A stretch of 64,000 bases of DNA from Clostridia bacterium (GCA_017428385.1 JAFRQX010000005.1:1-64000); one strand, 5' to 3'; counted from the first letter of the stretch, positions 1 through 8,028 are shown. Notes: a model not told the origin generated them from the sequence alone. Translations and numbers: made by a program.

Positions 1-165
1 GACGGGATAAACGCTGAAGGCATCTAAGCGTGAAGCCCACCTCAAGATTAAGACTCCCATTGCGCAAGCAAGTAAGACCCCTGGAGGACTACCAGGTAGA
101 TAGGTCATCGGTGGAAGTGCGGTAACGTATGGAGCTTGATGATACTAATAGGTCGAGGGCTTGAT
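1..165 (+). rRNA. rrl: 23S ribosomal RNA, 3' end (partial)
   Basis: The first ~165 bases match the conserved 3' end of bacterial 23S rRNA (GACGGGATAAACGCTGAAGG, later GGAGCTTGATGATACTAATA and GGTCGAGGGCTTGA). The gene starts before the window. The exact 3' end is estimated from the position of the final GGTCGAGGGCTTGA motif. A short stem (ATTGGTC/GACCAAT, 172-189) just after it probably belongs to the processed 23S-5S spacer. Confidence 0.95.
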
Positions 166-276
166 TTCATGATTGGTCCAGAGACCAATTAAGGTAACAG
201 AAAAACTAACAGGTCAGAATTTCCTGAATATTGTAGCTGTGCAGTTGTCAGTGTGCGCAAGGACACTGAACCATTT

Positions 277-390
<114 letters not shown>

Positions 391-392
<2 letters not shown>

Positions 393-443
393 TCCACAGA
401 GAAAAACCGCTTGTTTAATACAGGCGGTTTTTTTCTGTGGAAT
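391..443 (+). terminator. Terminator of the rRNA operon
   Basis: The 20-base arms 391-410 and 424-443 pair with one mismatch around a 13-base loop. The right arm contains seven T. The stem begins at the last bases of the 5S gene, so it should stop transcription right after 5S. Confidence 0.85.
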
Positions 444-459
444 CTCGGCGGCGCGCCCC

Positions 460-590
460 CGCAATCTCAATCGTCGCAGAGAACCTCGCGGGGACGCTTC
501 GGTCCTCTGCTCGTTTCGATTGACTCGCTCACCTCGTTTTCGCCTGTGGCGAATGCCCCACTGGGGCACCACTCGGATCACTCCCCGGAT
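460..590 (+). repeat. Dispersed ~130-bp repeat, copy 1
   Basis: The stretch reads GCAATCTCAATCGTCGCAGA ... CTCGTTTCGATTGACTCGCT ... CCCACTGGGGCACC ... ATCACTCCCC. It aligns with 685-815 in the same orientation and with 55790-55914 in the opposite orientation. The shared core words are CTCAATCGTC, CTCGTTTCG.TTGACTCG and CCACTGGG. A small variable hairpin sits in the middle (GCCTGTGGC here). Short reading frames through it are repeat translations, not genes. Confidence 0.8.
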
Positions 591-684
591 TCCAAATAGG
601 CAGTTACTTACGCAACTGCTAAAATACTTTGTAGCCAAATGGATTTAGAAAAACAGGCGGTGAGAGGGGAGAAGAAGAGGTCCC

Positions 685-815
685 TCCGCAACCTCAATCG
701 TCGCAGAGGGCATTGCGGGGACGCTTCAGCCCTCTACTCGTTTCGGTTGACTCGCTCAGGGCGCTTTTGCCTTACGGCAAATGACCCACTGGGTCCCCGC
801 TTCCTTCGCTCCCCT
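685..815 (+). repeat. Dispersed ~130-bp repeat, copy 2
   Basis: This is a second copy of the element at 460-590. It begins CCGCAACCTCAATCGTCGCA, has CTCGTTTCGGTTGACTCGCT in the middle, a GCCTTACGGC hairpin, and ends CCCACTGGGTCCCCGCTTCC then TTCGCTCCCC. It is closer to the copy at 55790-55914 than to copy 1. Its 3' end runs straight into a fragment resembling 5S rRNA. Confidence 0.8.
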
Positions 816-835
816 GTTCCATATCGAACACAGAA
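813..835 (+). repeat. 5S rRNA-like remnant
   Basis: The 23 bases starting CCTGTTCCATATCGAACACA match the 5S gene (CCTGTTCCCATACCGAACAC and on) with one deletion and one C-to-T change. The similarity stops after the GAA at 835. No other part of a 5S molecule is present, so this is a fragment. It may be a recombination scar or a chance match within the repeat end. Confidence 0.45.
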
Positions 836-859
836 CTCTGATGCCCATAGGCATCAGAG
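836..859. repeat. Perfect short palindrome
   Basis: CTCTGATGCC and GGCATCAGAG pair perfectly around a CATA loop. It follows the 5S-like remnant directly. There is no T-run on either side, so it is not an obvious terminator. Confidence 0.6.
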
Positions 860-919
860 CAAGGATACTTTAATACCTTATACCGATGACAAGTACATTG
901 ATAAACGGAACATAAAAAG

Positions 920-1039
920 GGAACGGCCTCTTGTCTACCGTCACTTATGATCCGGGATTTGCTGTCAAGCCATGAAATGGCGATAGCGAAGGCTTGACAG
1001 AAAATACGGATCATGATTCAAAAATCAAGAGGCCGTTCC
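920..1039. repeat. Nested three-step palindrome, possible terminator of the minus operon
   Basis: Three concentric perfect inverted repeats share one centre: GGAACGGCCTCTTG (920-933) with 1026-1039, ATGATCCG (947-954) with 1007-1014, and CTGTCAAGCC (962-971) with 991-1000. Read on the minus strand, the outer arm is followed by CCTTTTTATG. It could therefore end transcription of the operon whose last stop codon is at 1066. Its size and layered structure also fit a small non-autonomous mobile element. Confidence 0.6.
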
Positions 1040-1065
1040 GATATAATATATTGTGATTATTTGCA

Positions 1066-1698
1066 TTAAAGAAGGCAGGAGAGGCCGAAGAGGAGCTGGG
1101 CGGCGTAGTAGGTGATCATGATGGCCCAGTCGACGGAACGGCCGGCAGTGAAGAGCAGGCGGGCGAGAATCATCACGTCGCTGATGAAGAAGAGGGCGCC
1201 GCCGATGGCGATGAACTGGCCCTGGAGGATGTTGAGGGAGAAACAGGCAATGGCACAGGCAGAGGCAAGGCTCAGGATCGTGCCGTAAACCGCGATGAGC
1301 GGCATAGTTTTGCCGATGGGCTTTCGCCAGCGCCAGAGGAGGAAAACCATGATTCCCAGCAGGCAGAGGGCTGCAATCAGATGAATCCCGCTGACCGGGC
1401 AGAGATGGGTAAAGAAACCGATATAACAGATATGACCGGCAATAAAGAATCCGGTCCCGATATATATGTTGAATTCCAGAATCCAGTCTGCAACGGCATG
1501 AAGGAACAGGGCCGCAAAACAGACCCAGTACTGTGGATCCAGACGAATGGCGGCAGTCAATGCCAGACTTGCCGCACACAGGGTTCCAAGCGATTTAAAA
1601 GCAGCTGCAAGCTTCATGTGCAGCGCTTTTTTGTAATACAGAAAGAAGGGAAGGCAGACAAAGATGGACAGAGCGCATACAGCGTACATCCACAGCAT
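1066..1698 (-). CDS. YhhN family membrane protein (lysoplasmalogenase-like)
   Basis: This 210-residue protein has about eight hydrophobic segments and almost no soluble loops. It carries YhhN/TMEM86-type features: an FLHAVADWILE segment near residue 65, GHICYIGFF near residue 89, and GGALFFISDVMILARLLF near residue 167. Characterised members hydrolyse the vinyl ether bond of lysoplasmalogens, and anaerobic Clostridia often make plasmalogens, so that role is plausible but inferred. The start is preceded by GGAGGAATAATCC. The gene begins 3 bases after the stop of the CHAP protein gene, so it is the last gene of the minus-strand envelope operon. Confidence 0.75.
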   Translation of the reverse strand: MLWMYAVCALSIFVCLPFFLYYKKALHMKLAAAFKSLGTLCAASLALTAAIRLDPQYWVCFAALFLHAVADWILEFNIYIGTGFFIAGHICYIGFFTHLCPVSGIHLIAALCLLGIMVFLLWRWRKPIGKTMPLIAVYGTILSLASACAIACFSLNILQGQFIAIGGALFFISDVMILARLLFTAGRSVDWAIMITYYAAQLLFGLSCLL

Positions 1699-1701
1699 GG
1701 A

Positions 1702-2478
1702 TTATTCCTCCGTTGACTCCTGAGATTCTTCCGGGATCCAGGGCATGAGGAAGATGGTGATGTACATATGCTTCTTGGTGTAAGCATAGCCGTAGGAGAA
1801 AATGTTGGTTTCCTCCCGGTCGCGTTCTTCCTCGGGAACAAGGGACATATCCTTGGGCTTCTGCTTTTTGTCAGAAGCCAGATTCAGATCATAATCGCGG
1901 ACATACATTTTGACGGTATGTCCTTTTACGTTGCCTTCGATGGTGGTGATCCGGTATTTGCCGTCGGAAAGCTTCTCCACATCGTAAACGAGGCCTACAT
2001 GATAATAAGGCGTGGAGCCGCCGGAACCTTCATTTCCGTAGACGGCAATATAGCCCTTCTGGGGAACGCGGGTAATCCGGTTCAGTTTGGCATAGCCTTC
2101 ATAGAGCTTGCCGACGCCGGCTTCCTTTACATGGAACAGGCCTTCAACCTCGCCGTCCTGGATTTTGTTCTTTTCCTCCATGGGGATGCCGGCTTCCAGC
2201 ATGCACCAGGTCACAAAACCGCCGCACCACTCAAAGGTGTAGTTGTTCCGCCATTTGGTGAATTTATTCTTTTCCTTCAGGTTTTTGCCATCGGTTTCAA
2301 TCAGCTGCTCATAGGCGATGTCCAGCATGTTCTGGATTTCAGCAGGGATCTCCTGGACAATTTCCGTGGTGATCTCCCGGGCTGTGTATTCCGTGGTCTT
2401 CTTCTTCGCAGCCAGGGAAGAGGAGCAGCAGAGGATCAAAACAAGCATAAGCGCCAGGGCGCGTTTAAACTGAATCAT
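1702..2478 (-). CDS. Secreted CHAP-domain protein
   Basis: The 258-residue product has a signal peptide (basic start, hydrophobic core, cleavage after SSSLAA near residue 24). A CHAP-type cysteine peptidase/amidase fold follows: the nucleophile region EWCGGFVTWCMLEAGIP near residue 82, the histidine in YYHVGLVYD near residue 158, and TIEGNV near residue 178. CHAP enzymes cleave peptidoglycan cross-bridges or stems. The C-terminal ~60 residues are charged and lie outside the domain. It sits between a small Pro-rich secreted protein and the YhhN gene, in an operon with FHA and SEDS-like genes, so a cell-wall role is likely. The ribosome site (AAAGGA) is unusually far from the ATG, so the start is a little uncertain. 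Confidence 0.8.
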   Translation of the reverse strand: MIQFKRALALMLVLILCCSSSLAAKKKTTEYTAREITTEIVQEIPAEIQNMLDIAYEQLIETDGKNLKEKNKFTKWRNNYTFEWCGGFVTWCMLEAGIPMEEKNKIQDGEVEGLFHVKEAGVGKLYEGYAKLNRITRVPQKGYIAVYGNEGSGGSTPYYHVGLVYDVEKLSDGKYRITTIEGNVKGHTVKMYVRDYDLNLASDKKQKPKDMSLVPEEERDREETNIFSYGYAYTKKHMYITIFLMPWIPEESQESTEE

Positions 2479-2505
2479 TGGTTAATTCATTCCTTTCACG
2501 GGGAA

Positions 2506-2805
2506 TCAGAGGCCCACTACATTATACTCTTCTTCAGGGGGATTGTCAGTCCCCGGGGGTGTGTTTTCGACGGAAAAACCTGCCCAGGGATCGGGTGTGC
2601 TTTCCGGAGCGGGAGAAGGATCCGGCAATGCGGAAGGATCCGGGGACGCAGACTGACCGGGAACCGGAAGTGAGATGGAGGAGAGGGAAGAAAGGGAGAT
2701 TCCGGTCGTTTTCAGAACGTGTCCCGTACACAGCACAATCGTCAGCAAAAAGGCGCAGACAATCAGCAGCGTAAGCAGGCGGAAACGGGAACGCATCTGT
2801 TTCAT
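2506..2805 (-). CDS. Small exported Pro-rich protein, unknown function
   Basis: This 99-residue protein has a membrane-spanning or signal segment at residues 9-27 (LLTLLIVCAFLLTIVLCTG). A flexible tail rich in Pro, Ser, Asp and Glu follows (PDPSALPDPSPAPESTPDP). No family is recognised. The start is supported by AAAGGATT upstream. It lies 25 bases after the SEDS-like gene and 27 bases before the CHAP gene, so it is probably co-transcribed with envelope genes. It could be a cell-wall-spanning linker. Confidence 0.6.
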   Translation of the reverse strand: MKQMRSRFRLLTLLIVCAFLLTIVLCTGHVLKTTGISLSSLSSISLPVPGQSASPDPSALPDPSPAPESTPDPWAGFSVENTPPGTDNPPEEEYNVVGL

Positions 2806-2830
2806 ACGATAATCCTTTCAGTACAGGAGG

Positions 2831-3964
2831 TTACTTGGCCAGCATGGCCAGATGGGCATCCTCTGCCAGGTCGGAATCATTGCGGCCGGATATGCCGCAG
2901 AGAATGCCGGCGAGGAAGAGGTGCGCGCAGAGCGAGGGCAGGCTCGTTGTCAAAAGCGGCATTTCCAGCCCGGTAAAGGGCAGGAAACCGAAGAAGGACA
3001 ATACGGAGGCCAGCGTAGACAATCCCAGAAGCAGGCAGATTCCCATAGCGAGAATCGCATGGAAACGCATGCGGGCGCAGGAAGCCACCGTGGTTCCCCG
3101 CAGGATGAGCGGAAGATAAAGCAGCACCGTCAATCCGGTGAAAACCAGCCCGTAATGGCCAAGCAGGCGGGAGAACAGGGAACCTGTCTCCGGAACGGCC
3201 AGTCCCTCCGGAAGCAGATCCGCGCCGAGGACGCCGACAGCTTTCAGGGTATCCGCGGATAACGCTTCCGGATAAACAAGCGTTTGCGTCTGCATGGAGT
3301 ACATGCCGTAGAACAGCAGCGCAAAGGCCGCCAGGGAAGGCAGGACGACCAGCAGGCGCCCGTCAGCGGCGAAGAGCAGCAGCAGGATGGTAAGACCCCA
3401 GATCAGGGCATCCGCTGTTTCACCCCGAAGCATCAGCAGGACGGCTGCGGCAATTCCAAGCCCTGCCGCGGAGATGGGACCTTCCCGTGAAAGGAGAACG
3501 GCGAAGGCGATCAGCAGCAGGGTCAGCGCAGGCTGCGTGGCCGGCAGGGTGAAAGTGGGCGCAATCAGCTTTGCGGCCAACAGAAGCAGGCCGAGGAAAG
3601 CAGCGGAGATTGCGGTGAGCAGGGAACCGGAGAGGGAACGGATCAGGATGGCTCCGACGATCAGGACAATAATCCCGATGCCGCAGCTGACCGCCTGAAC
3701 CAGAGCAGTATCCGGCGCAGTCATGGCCAGGGACGCAATCCCCACAGAACAGAAGAAGAGGGATAAAGCCAGGATCAGCCTGTCCAGGGAGAACGCCCGG
3801 GCCAGGATGGTGCAGCACAACAGCATGGCGCAGGGAACGCCTGCGGCCAGCATATAGAGCCGGTAATCTCCTGCCTGAAGCGCCGGGACCAGGAAGAAAA
3901 AAAGGGCAAGGAACAGCATAACGCCGCTGAAGCGGAAACGGGCAGAGGATTTCTGTTTTGTCAT
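2831..3964 (-). CDS. SEDS (FtsW/RodA/SpoVE)-like protein lacking the catalytic Asp
   Basis: The 377-residue polytopic protein has about ten membrane segments. Its C-terminal third follows the SEDS pattern: an extracellular loop, then a YGLVFTGLTVLLYLPLILRG helix, then FTGLEMPLLTT where active SEDS proteins have TGIPLPFISYGG. In active peptidoglycan glycosyltransferases the loop holds a TDFIF-type motif with the catalytic Asp. Here the equivalent reads ETGSLF, with Gly near residue 261, and the following EE pair reads GH. It is shorter than usual. I infer an inactive or altered SEDS homologue. It overlaps the FHA gene by four bases (ATGA), which implies coupled translation. FHA and FtsW genes are commonly neighbours in Gram-positive bacteria, but no penicillin-binding protein or kinase gene is here. 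Confidence 0.7.
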   Translation of the reverse strand: MTKQKSSARFRFSGVMLFLALFFFLVPALQAGDYRLYMLAAGVPCAMLLCCTILARAFSLDRLILALSLFFCSVGIASLAMTAPDTALVQAVSCGIGIIVLIVGAILIRSLSGSLLTAISAAFLGLLLLAAKLIAPTFTLPATQPALTLLLIAFAVLLSREGPISAAGLGIAAAVLLMLRGETADALIWGLTILLLLFAADGRLLVVLPSLAAFALLFYGMYSMQTQTLVYPEALSADTLKAVGVLGADLLPEGLAVPETGSLFSRLLGHYGLVFTGLTVLLYLPLILRGTTVASCARMRFHAILAMGICLLLGLSTLASVLSFFGFLPFTGLEMPLLTTSLPSLCAHLFLAGILCGISGRNDSDLAEDAHLAMLAK

Positions 3965-4743
3965 TCGCTCCAGTCCTCCTTCCAGCGATCAGCGCGTTTA
4001 CGACGCGGGGCAGCAGGCGCCAGGGGCGATCCTTCCTGTACGGGCAGCTGTTCCGGGGCAGGCGGCTGCGGAACGGGTTGAACCGGCATGGGCGGCTCGA
4101 CGGGAATCTGAAGCGGAACCGACTCCTGATAAGGAGGCGGGCAGAAAACAGGCTGCGCATTCACGGGTTCCTGCGGATACTGCACAGGAATCGGAACCGG
4201 CTGCGGCATCGGATCAGAGAAGGAGCCGACGGCAGGCTGCAGGGGAATAAAGGTCCGGTTGGTATGAGAAAGGGCAGCAAAAAGCTGCAGCCGAAGTACG
4301 GCACTGCCGATCTGCAGCACGGATCCATGAACCAGCGGCATATCCATGCCCCTGCGCGTGACGGGTACTCCATCGATCAGGACTTCGCAGCCAACCCGGG
4401 GACGGATCAGGAGACCTGTCCCGTCCTGCCAGGAGAAATCCAGATGGTGGGAACTGACGCCGGGGCAGGGGATAACCAGATCGCAGGAGCGCAGTGAACC
4501 GAGCACGCCCTCCCGGGGAACGGGGAACCAGGTATCCACAGGCAGTTCATCACTGCCGGAGAGAACAACCAGTTCACCGACGGTTCCGGCGCCCGGAAGA
4601 TTTTTGAACCGGTCCCGGCGCTCCTTCCTGTCTGTATGATGCCAGGAAAAGGCCAGGAACAGGAGCATGAGCGCAAGGAAAATAAAAATCCAGCGTGAAG
4701 CCTGGGAAAGAACCGAGTAGATTTCCGGACTTACGCTGAACAT
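3961..4743 (-). CDS. Membrane-anchored FHA-domain protein
   Basis: The 260-residue protein has one N-terminal membrane helix (about residues 17-33) and a forkhead-associated domain at about residues 55-155. The FHA signature is visible as GVLGSLRSCDLVIP, then GVSSHHLDFSW and later VLIDGVPV. FHA domains bind phosphothreonine, usually on targets of Ser/Thr kinases such as PknB. The last 80 residues are rich in Pro, Gln and Val and end in a basic patch (RRKRADRWK). It heads the minus-strand operon, with AAAGGATC before the start. The partner phosphoprotein is not identifiable here. A role in scaffolding cell-wall synthesis is inferred from the SEDS-like and CHAP genes that follow. Confidence 0.8.
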   Translation of the reverse strand: MFSVSPEIYSVLSQASRWIFIFLALMLLFLAFSWHHTDRKERRDRFKNLPGAGTVGELVVLSGSDELPVDTWFPVPREGVLGSLRSCDLVIPCPGVSSHHLDFSWQDGTGLLIRPRVGCEVLIDGVPVTRRGMDMPLVHGSVLQIGSAVLRLQLFAALSHTNRTFIPLQPAVGSFSDPMPQPVPIPVQYPQEPVNAQPVFCPPPYQESVPLQIPVEPPMPVQPVPQPPAPEQLPVQEGSPLAPAAPRRKRADRWKEDWSE

Positions 4744-4758
4744 AGATGATCCTTTCTT

Positions 4759-4793
4759 AAATCAGAATTCAGAATTAAGAATTCAGAATTATA
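4759..4793. repeat. Short AT-rich tandem repeat (AGAATTC type)
   Basis: CAGAATTCAGAATTAAGAATTCAGAATTAT is made of degenerate copies of a 7-9 base unit. It fills the spacer between two minus-strand genes. Similar units recur in at least eight other intergenic gaps in the window. Confidence 0.6.
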
Positions 4794-4800
4794 AAGAGTT

Positions 4801-5694
4801 TTACTGAGCTATAGCGTTTAACAGGGTTTTGACGTTCTGCATCATGATGGATTCATAGTAATCCAGGGGCGGGTTTTCAGGACCGCTGGTCATGGGATCC
4901 AGTTCGCAGACGGGAATGCCGGTCTCATTGACCAGGGTATTGACGGAGGGGTCCTCTTCAGCTGATTTCAGGATCAGCGGCATCGGGATGCCGGTGTTGA
5001 AGATGAGTTCCGTTACCCGGACCAGCTGCGCGGTCGGCAGGATGTCTTCCGGTTCCTTATTGACAATAGCCGCGGCAGTCAGACCGCAGGCTTCCGCAAA
5101 GTAGGGGAAAGCCTCATGGAAAATAATGACTTTCCTGTCCACGTCTTTGGTTTCTTCCCGGATGGTTTCATCCAGGGCCTGAAGGCGTTCCTGATACGCG
5201 TGCAGGTTTTCCAGGATTTCCGCCTCCCTGTCCGGCATCAGGCTGATCAGCCCTTCCGCCAGGTTGGCGGTCATGCCGGCGGCCCGCTGGGGATCCAGCC
5301 AGAGATGGGAATTCACTTCTTCACCTTCTTCGGCTTCGCCGATTTCCACGGTGTCTGATTCATGGAGGAAAGGAAGGCCGACGGTCGCGTCAATGACCGG
5401 CAGGTTGGGATAGGCTCCGGTAACGACCGGAAGGAAGGATTCCATTCCGGCGCCGTTGACCAGCAGGGCATCCGCCTGTGAAAGGGTGACCATGTCGGAG
5501 TTCTGCAAGGTATAATCATGCAGGCATCCTGTTGTCGGCTCCGCCAGGTTCACGACTTTGACGGTTTCGATTCCTTCAGTCAGGTTCAGGGTCATAATCC
5601 AGATCGGATAAAAGCTGGTGACAATCGTCTCGGCAGTGGCAACGGCCGGAAGGAAAAGCGCAAGGACAAGCAGAAGGGCAAGGATTTTTTTCAT
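4801..5694 (-). CDS. Zinc/manganese ABC transporter substrate-binding protein (ZnuA/TroA family)
   Basis: This 297-residue exported protein belongs to the cluster A-I metal-binding proteins. The four expected ligand positions are visible: His in GCLHDYTL, His in NSHLWLDP, His in FHEAFPYFAEACG, and Asp in ELDPMTSG. The loop before the second His is a short acidic stretch (EIGEAEEGEE), not the long His-rich loop of many zinc-specific members, so metal choice is open. An in-frame ATG 12 bases upstream exists. The start at 5694 is preferred because AGG lies six bases before it and nothing useful precedes the other. It ends in ATAEAE-like signal-cleavage context without a lipobox. No permease or ATPase gene is adjacent. 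Confidence 0.85.
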   Translation of the reverse strand: MKKILALLLVLALFLPAVATAETIVTSFYPIWIMTLNLTEGIETVKVVNLAEPTTGCLHDYTLQNSDMVTLSQADALLVNGAGMESFLPVVTGAYPNLPVIDATVGLPFLHESDTVEIGEAEEGEEVNSHLWLDPQRAAGMTANLAEGLISLMPDREAEILENLHAYQERLQALDETIREETKDVDRKVIIFHEAFPYFAEACGLTAAAIVNKEPEDILPTAQLVRVTELIFNTGIPMPLILKSAEEDPSVNTLVNETGIPVCELDPMTSGPENPPLDYYESIMMQNVKTLLNAIAQ

Positions 5695-5706
5695 GGAGAA
5701 CCTCAT

Positions 5707-5757
5707 TTCAATTCAGAATTCATCACTATGCTTTATGCATTGTACATTGTACATTAA
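5707..5757. repeat. Short AT-rich tandem repeats
   Basis: TTCAATTCAGAATTCATC is followed by TTTATGCATTGTACATTGTA, combining the AATTC type and the ATTGTACA type. It lies in the gap between two minus-strand genes and just overlaps the stop of the next one. Confidence 0.5.
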
Positions 5758-6260
5758 CGTGACGGTGCCGGCGGAACATCCTCCGGATCCATCCAGGGTT
5801 CCCATACGTCACGGGGACGGCTGTCGCGGATGATCCTGGCGATGATTTTCCGCTCCGAGGCGGGCATAAAGTCGGCATAGCGGGTATAGAGCACGCGCAT
5901 CGCGGCGAAGGAGCCGGTGGCCATGCAGTACTGATGCAGGGAGTCATAGGTGACCGAATAGACCTTCAGATGATCAAAAAGAACGCCCATCACATCATCG
6001 GAGGCGTCCCTGAACTCGGTTGAACGGATCCGGCGTACAGTACCGTTATCCATCTGTGCCCCCATGGAGGGGCCGAGCTGCTCATAGACCGTGTTGAAGA
6101 GTACATCCTCAAGGCTGGCGGCAAGATCGGAGAAGGTATCCCGGTAAGGCGCGAAGTTCCGCAAAAGCGCGGCAGCCTTCTCCCAGATCCCGGGACGATC
6201 CACAAGGGCAGACCCGAAGCGGAAACGCAGGGCTTCCCTCACATGCCAGGCTTCGATCAT
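5754..6260 (-). CDS. Conserved-looking protein of unknown function
   Basis: The 168-residue soluble protein is rich in Arg, Asp and aromatic residues and has no signal peptide or membrane helix. It looks mostly alpha-helical (for example DTFSDLAASLEDVLFNTVYE) and ends in a Pro-rich tail. No family is recognised. The start at 6260 is preferred to the ATG at 6266 because GGAGG sits seven bases before it. It diverges from dnaA, so its promoter shares the 6267-6678 spacer. Confidence 0.6.
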   Translation of the reverse strand: MIEAWHVREALRFRFGSALVDRPGIWEKAAALLRNFAPYRDTFSDLAASLEDVLFNTVYEQLGPSMGAQMDNGTVRRIRSTEFRDASDDVMGVLFDHLKVYSVTYDSLHQYCMATGSFAAMRVLYTRYADFMPASERKIIARIIRDSRPRDVWEPWMDPEDVPPAPSR

Positions 6261-6439
6261 GCCCATCCCTCCGTAATAGTTTCCTTATATAATGTATACT
6301 GTATGATATCATAAAATGAAGTAATTGTTAACTTTTCACGGTGATTTTGTCGTCGAATACAAAAAACAGGAAAAAAACGATGCAAAAAAACGGCCTATAC
6401 CATAAATCTAGTGGAGTCATCCGGAACAAATACAAAACC

Positions 6440-6528
6440 TTGACAGAAAAAATGAAAGAATTCTAACATTTTAATCGTTTTATCCACAGGGTAAGAACCT
6501 TGAAATTACTCAATGTTTTTGCTATGAT
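6440..6528 (+). promoter_or_regulatory. Two candidate dnaA promoters
   Basis: Promoter 1 is TTGACA (6440-6445), 18 bases, TAACAT (6464-6469). Promoter 2 is TTGAAA (6500-6505), 17 bases, TATGAT (6523-6528). A perfect DnaA box (6480-6488) lies between them, which would allow DnaA to repress its own gene. The rest of the 6267-6678 spacer is A/T-rich with no other gene. Confidence 0.6.
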
Positions 6529-6578
6529 AGTCGAGCCGGTTTGCAAAAGGCCAGTTTTCCACAGCCCGGTTATCCACA
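6480..6578 (+). promoter_or_regulatory. Cluster of three DnaA boxes (possible oriC or dnaA autoregulation)
   Basis: TTATCCACA occurs at 6480-6488 and 6570-6578, and the near-match TTTTCCACA at 6555-6563. All three are on the plus strand. They sit 100-200 bases before dnaA, next to an A/T-rich stretch (about 6290-6480), a layout seen at Gram-positive origins. Three boxes is few for a full origin. The rRNA operon to the left points towards this site, which is unusual for an origin, so autoregulation alone is also possible. Confidence 0.6.
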
Positions 6579-6678
6579 GCTCACGATCCCTCGTGCGCTT
6601 TTTTCGCCGCCTTTTGCAGCATATGCAGCAAATCATCGCTTTTGCGTTTTAATAACCAGATGAATGGAGAATGTATTG

Positions 6679-8007
6679 ATGAACATGGAGTCGCTCTGGG
6701 AGCAGACGTGTGCCCTGCTGTCGCGGGAAATGAACTACGTGTCCTACAGCACGTGGGTTGACGGCAATATGGTGCCCGGAATGCTGGAGGACGATACTCT
6801 GTTTGTCGTGGTGAAAATGGAACGCATGATCTCCATGATCCAGAACAAGTATGCGGATCTGATCGAGCGGAAACTGACCGAGGTGGCCGGCAAGGCCATC
6901 CGTATTGTGCTGCTGACCAAGGATGAGATGAAGGCCCGCCAGGAAACGGATGAAGATTCGGGAAAGCCGGATGATACGGATCCCCATCTCAACCCCAAGT
7001 ATACCTTTGAGAGCTTCGTGGTCGGCAACGGCAACCGCTTTGCCCATGCCGCGGCCCTGGCAGTGGCGGAAAGCCCCGCTGAAGCCTATAACCCGCTGTT
7101 CATTTACGGCGGCGTGGGTCTGGGTAAGACCCACCTGATGCAGGCGATCGGACATTTCATCCATCAGTCCGATCCGAAGAAGAAAATCCTGTACATGACC
7201 AGTGAGAACTTTACCAACGAGCTGATCAGCGCGATCCAGATGAAGAAGACCTATGAATTCCGGGAAAAGATCCGGAAGGTGGACGTGCTGATGGTGGACG
7301 ATATCCAGTTCATCGCCGGACGTGAGAGTACCCAGCAGGAGTTCTTCAATACCTTCAATGAACTGCACAACGATAACAAGCAGATTATCCTGACCAGCGA
7401 TAAACCGCCGAAGGATATCCAACGCCTGGAGGAACGGCTGTGCAGCCGCTTCGAGTGGGGTCTTGTGGCGGATATCCAGCGTCCGGACGTGGATACCCGC
7501 GTGGCTATCCTGCGCGAGAAGACCGTACAGGACAATATCGAAGTGCCGGACGACGTACTGCAGCTGATTGCCGGCAAGATTGACAGCAACATCCGTGAAC
7601 TGGAAGGCTGCCTGACCCGGCTGGTGGCTTATTCCACACTGGTAAAGGAACCGATCACCGTGGACCTGTGCGAGCGGGCCCTGAAAGAGATTTTTGATTC
7701 CAAGCGGCATAAGCAGATCACTTCCGAGTTGATCATGCAGACCGTCAGCGACTATTACGGACTGTCCATGGATGACATGACCGGTCCTACCCGGAAACGG
7801 GAAATCACGGTGCCCCGGCAGATCGCCATGTACCTGACCCGGGAGATGACAGGCATGAGCCTGCCCCAGATCGGAACCGTATTCGGCGGCCGGGATCATA
7901 CGACGGTGCTTCACAGCTGTAAGACGGTGGAAGCGAACATGACAGCGAACACCGATATCCGGGCAGTGGTGGAGGACATCAAAACACTGGTGAAGAACGC
8001 ACAGTAA
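6679..8007 (+). CDS. dnaA: Chromosomal replication initiator protein DnaA
   Basis: DnaA binds DnaA boxes at the origin, melts the DNA and loads the helicase. The 442-residue protein has a short domain I (residues 1-85), a short acidic linker, an AAA+ domain with Walker A GGVGLGKTH (about residue 144) and Walker B VLMVDDIQF, and a C-terminal DNA-binding domain ending in the DnaA signature GGRDHTTVLHSC. The start at 6679 has GGAG eight bases upstream. The ATG at 6664 in the same frame has none. dnaN does not follow; a terminator and pheS do. The gene order differs from the usual dnaA-dnaN-recF pattern. Confidence 0.95.
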   Translation: MNMESLWEQTCALLSREMNYVSYSTWVDGNMVPGMLEDDTLFVVVKMERMISMIQNKYADLIERKLTEVAGKAIRIVLLTKDEMKARQETDEDSGKPDDTDPHLNPKYTFESFVVGNGNRFAHAAALAVAESPAEAYNPLFIYGGVGLGKTHLMQAIGHFIHQSDPKKKILYMTSENFTNELISAIQMKKTYEFREKIRKVDVLMVDDIQFIAGRESTQQEFFNTFNELHNDNKQIILTSDKPPKDIQRLEERLCSRFEWGLVADIQRPDVDTRVAILREKTVQDNIEVPDDVLQLIAGKIDSNIRELEGCLTRLVAYSTLVKEPITVDLCERALKEIFDSKRHKQITSELIMQTVSDYYGLSMDDMTGPTRKREITVPRQIAMYLTREMTGMSLPQIGTVFGGRDHTTVLHSCKTVEANMTANTDIRAVVEDIKTLVKNAQ

Positions 8008-8028
8008 TAATGCATAATGCACAATGAA

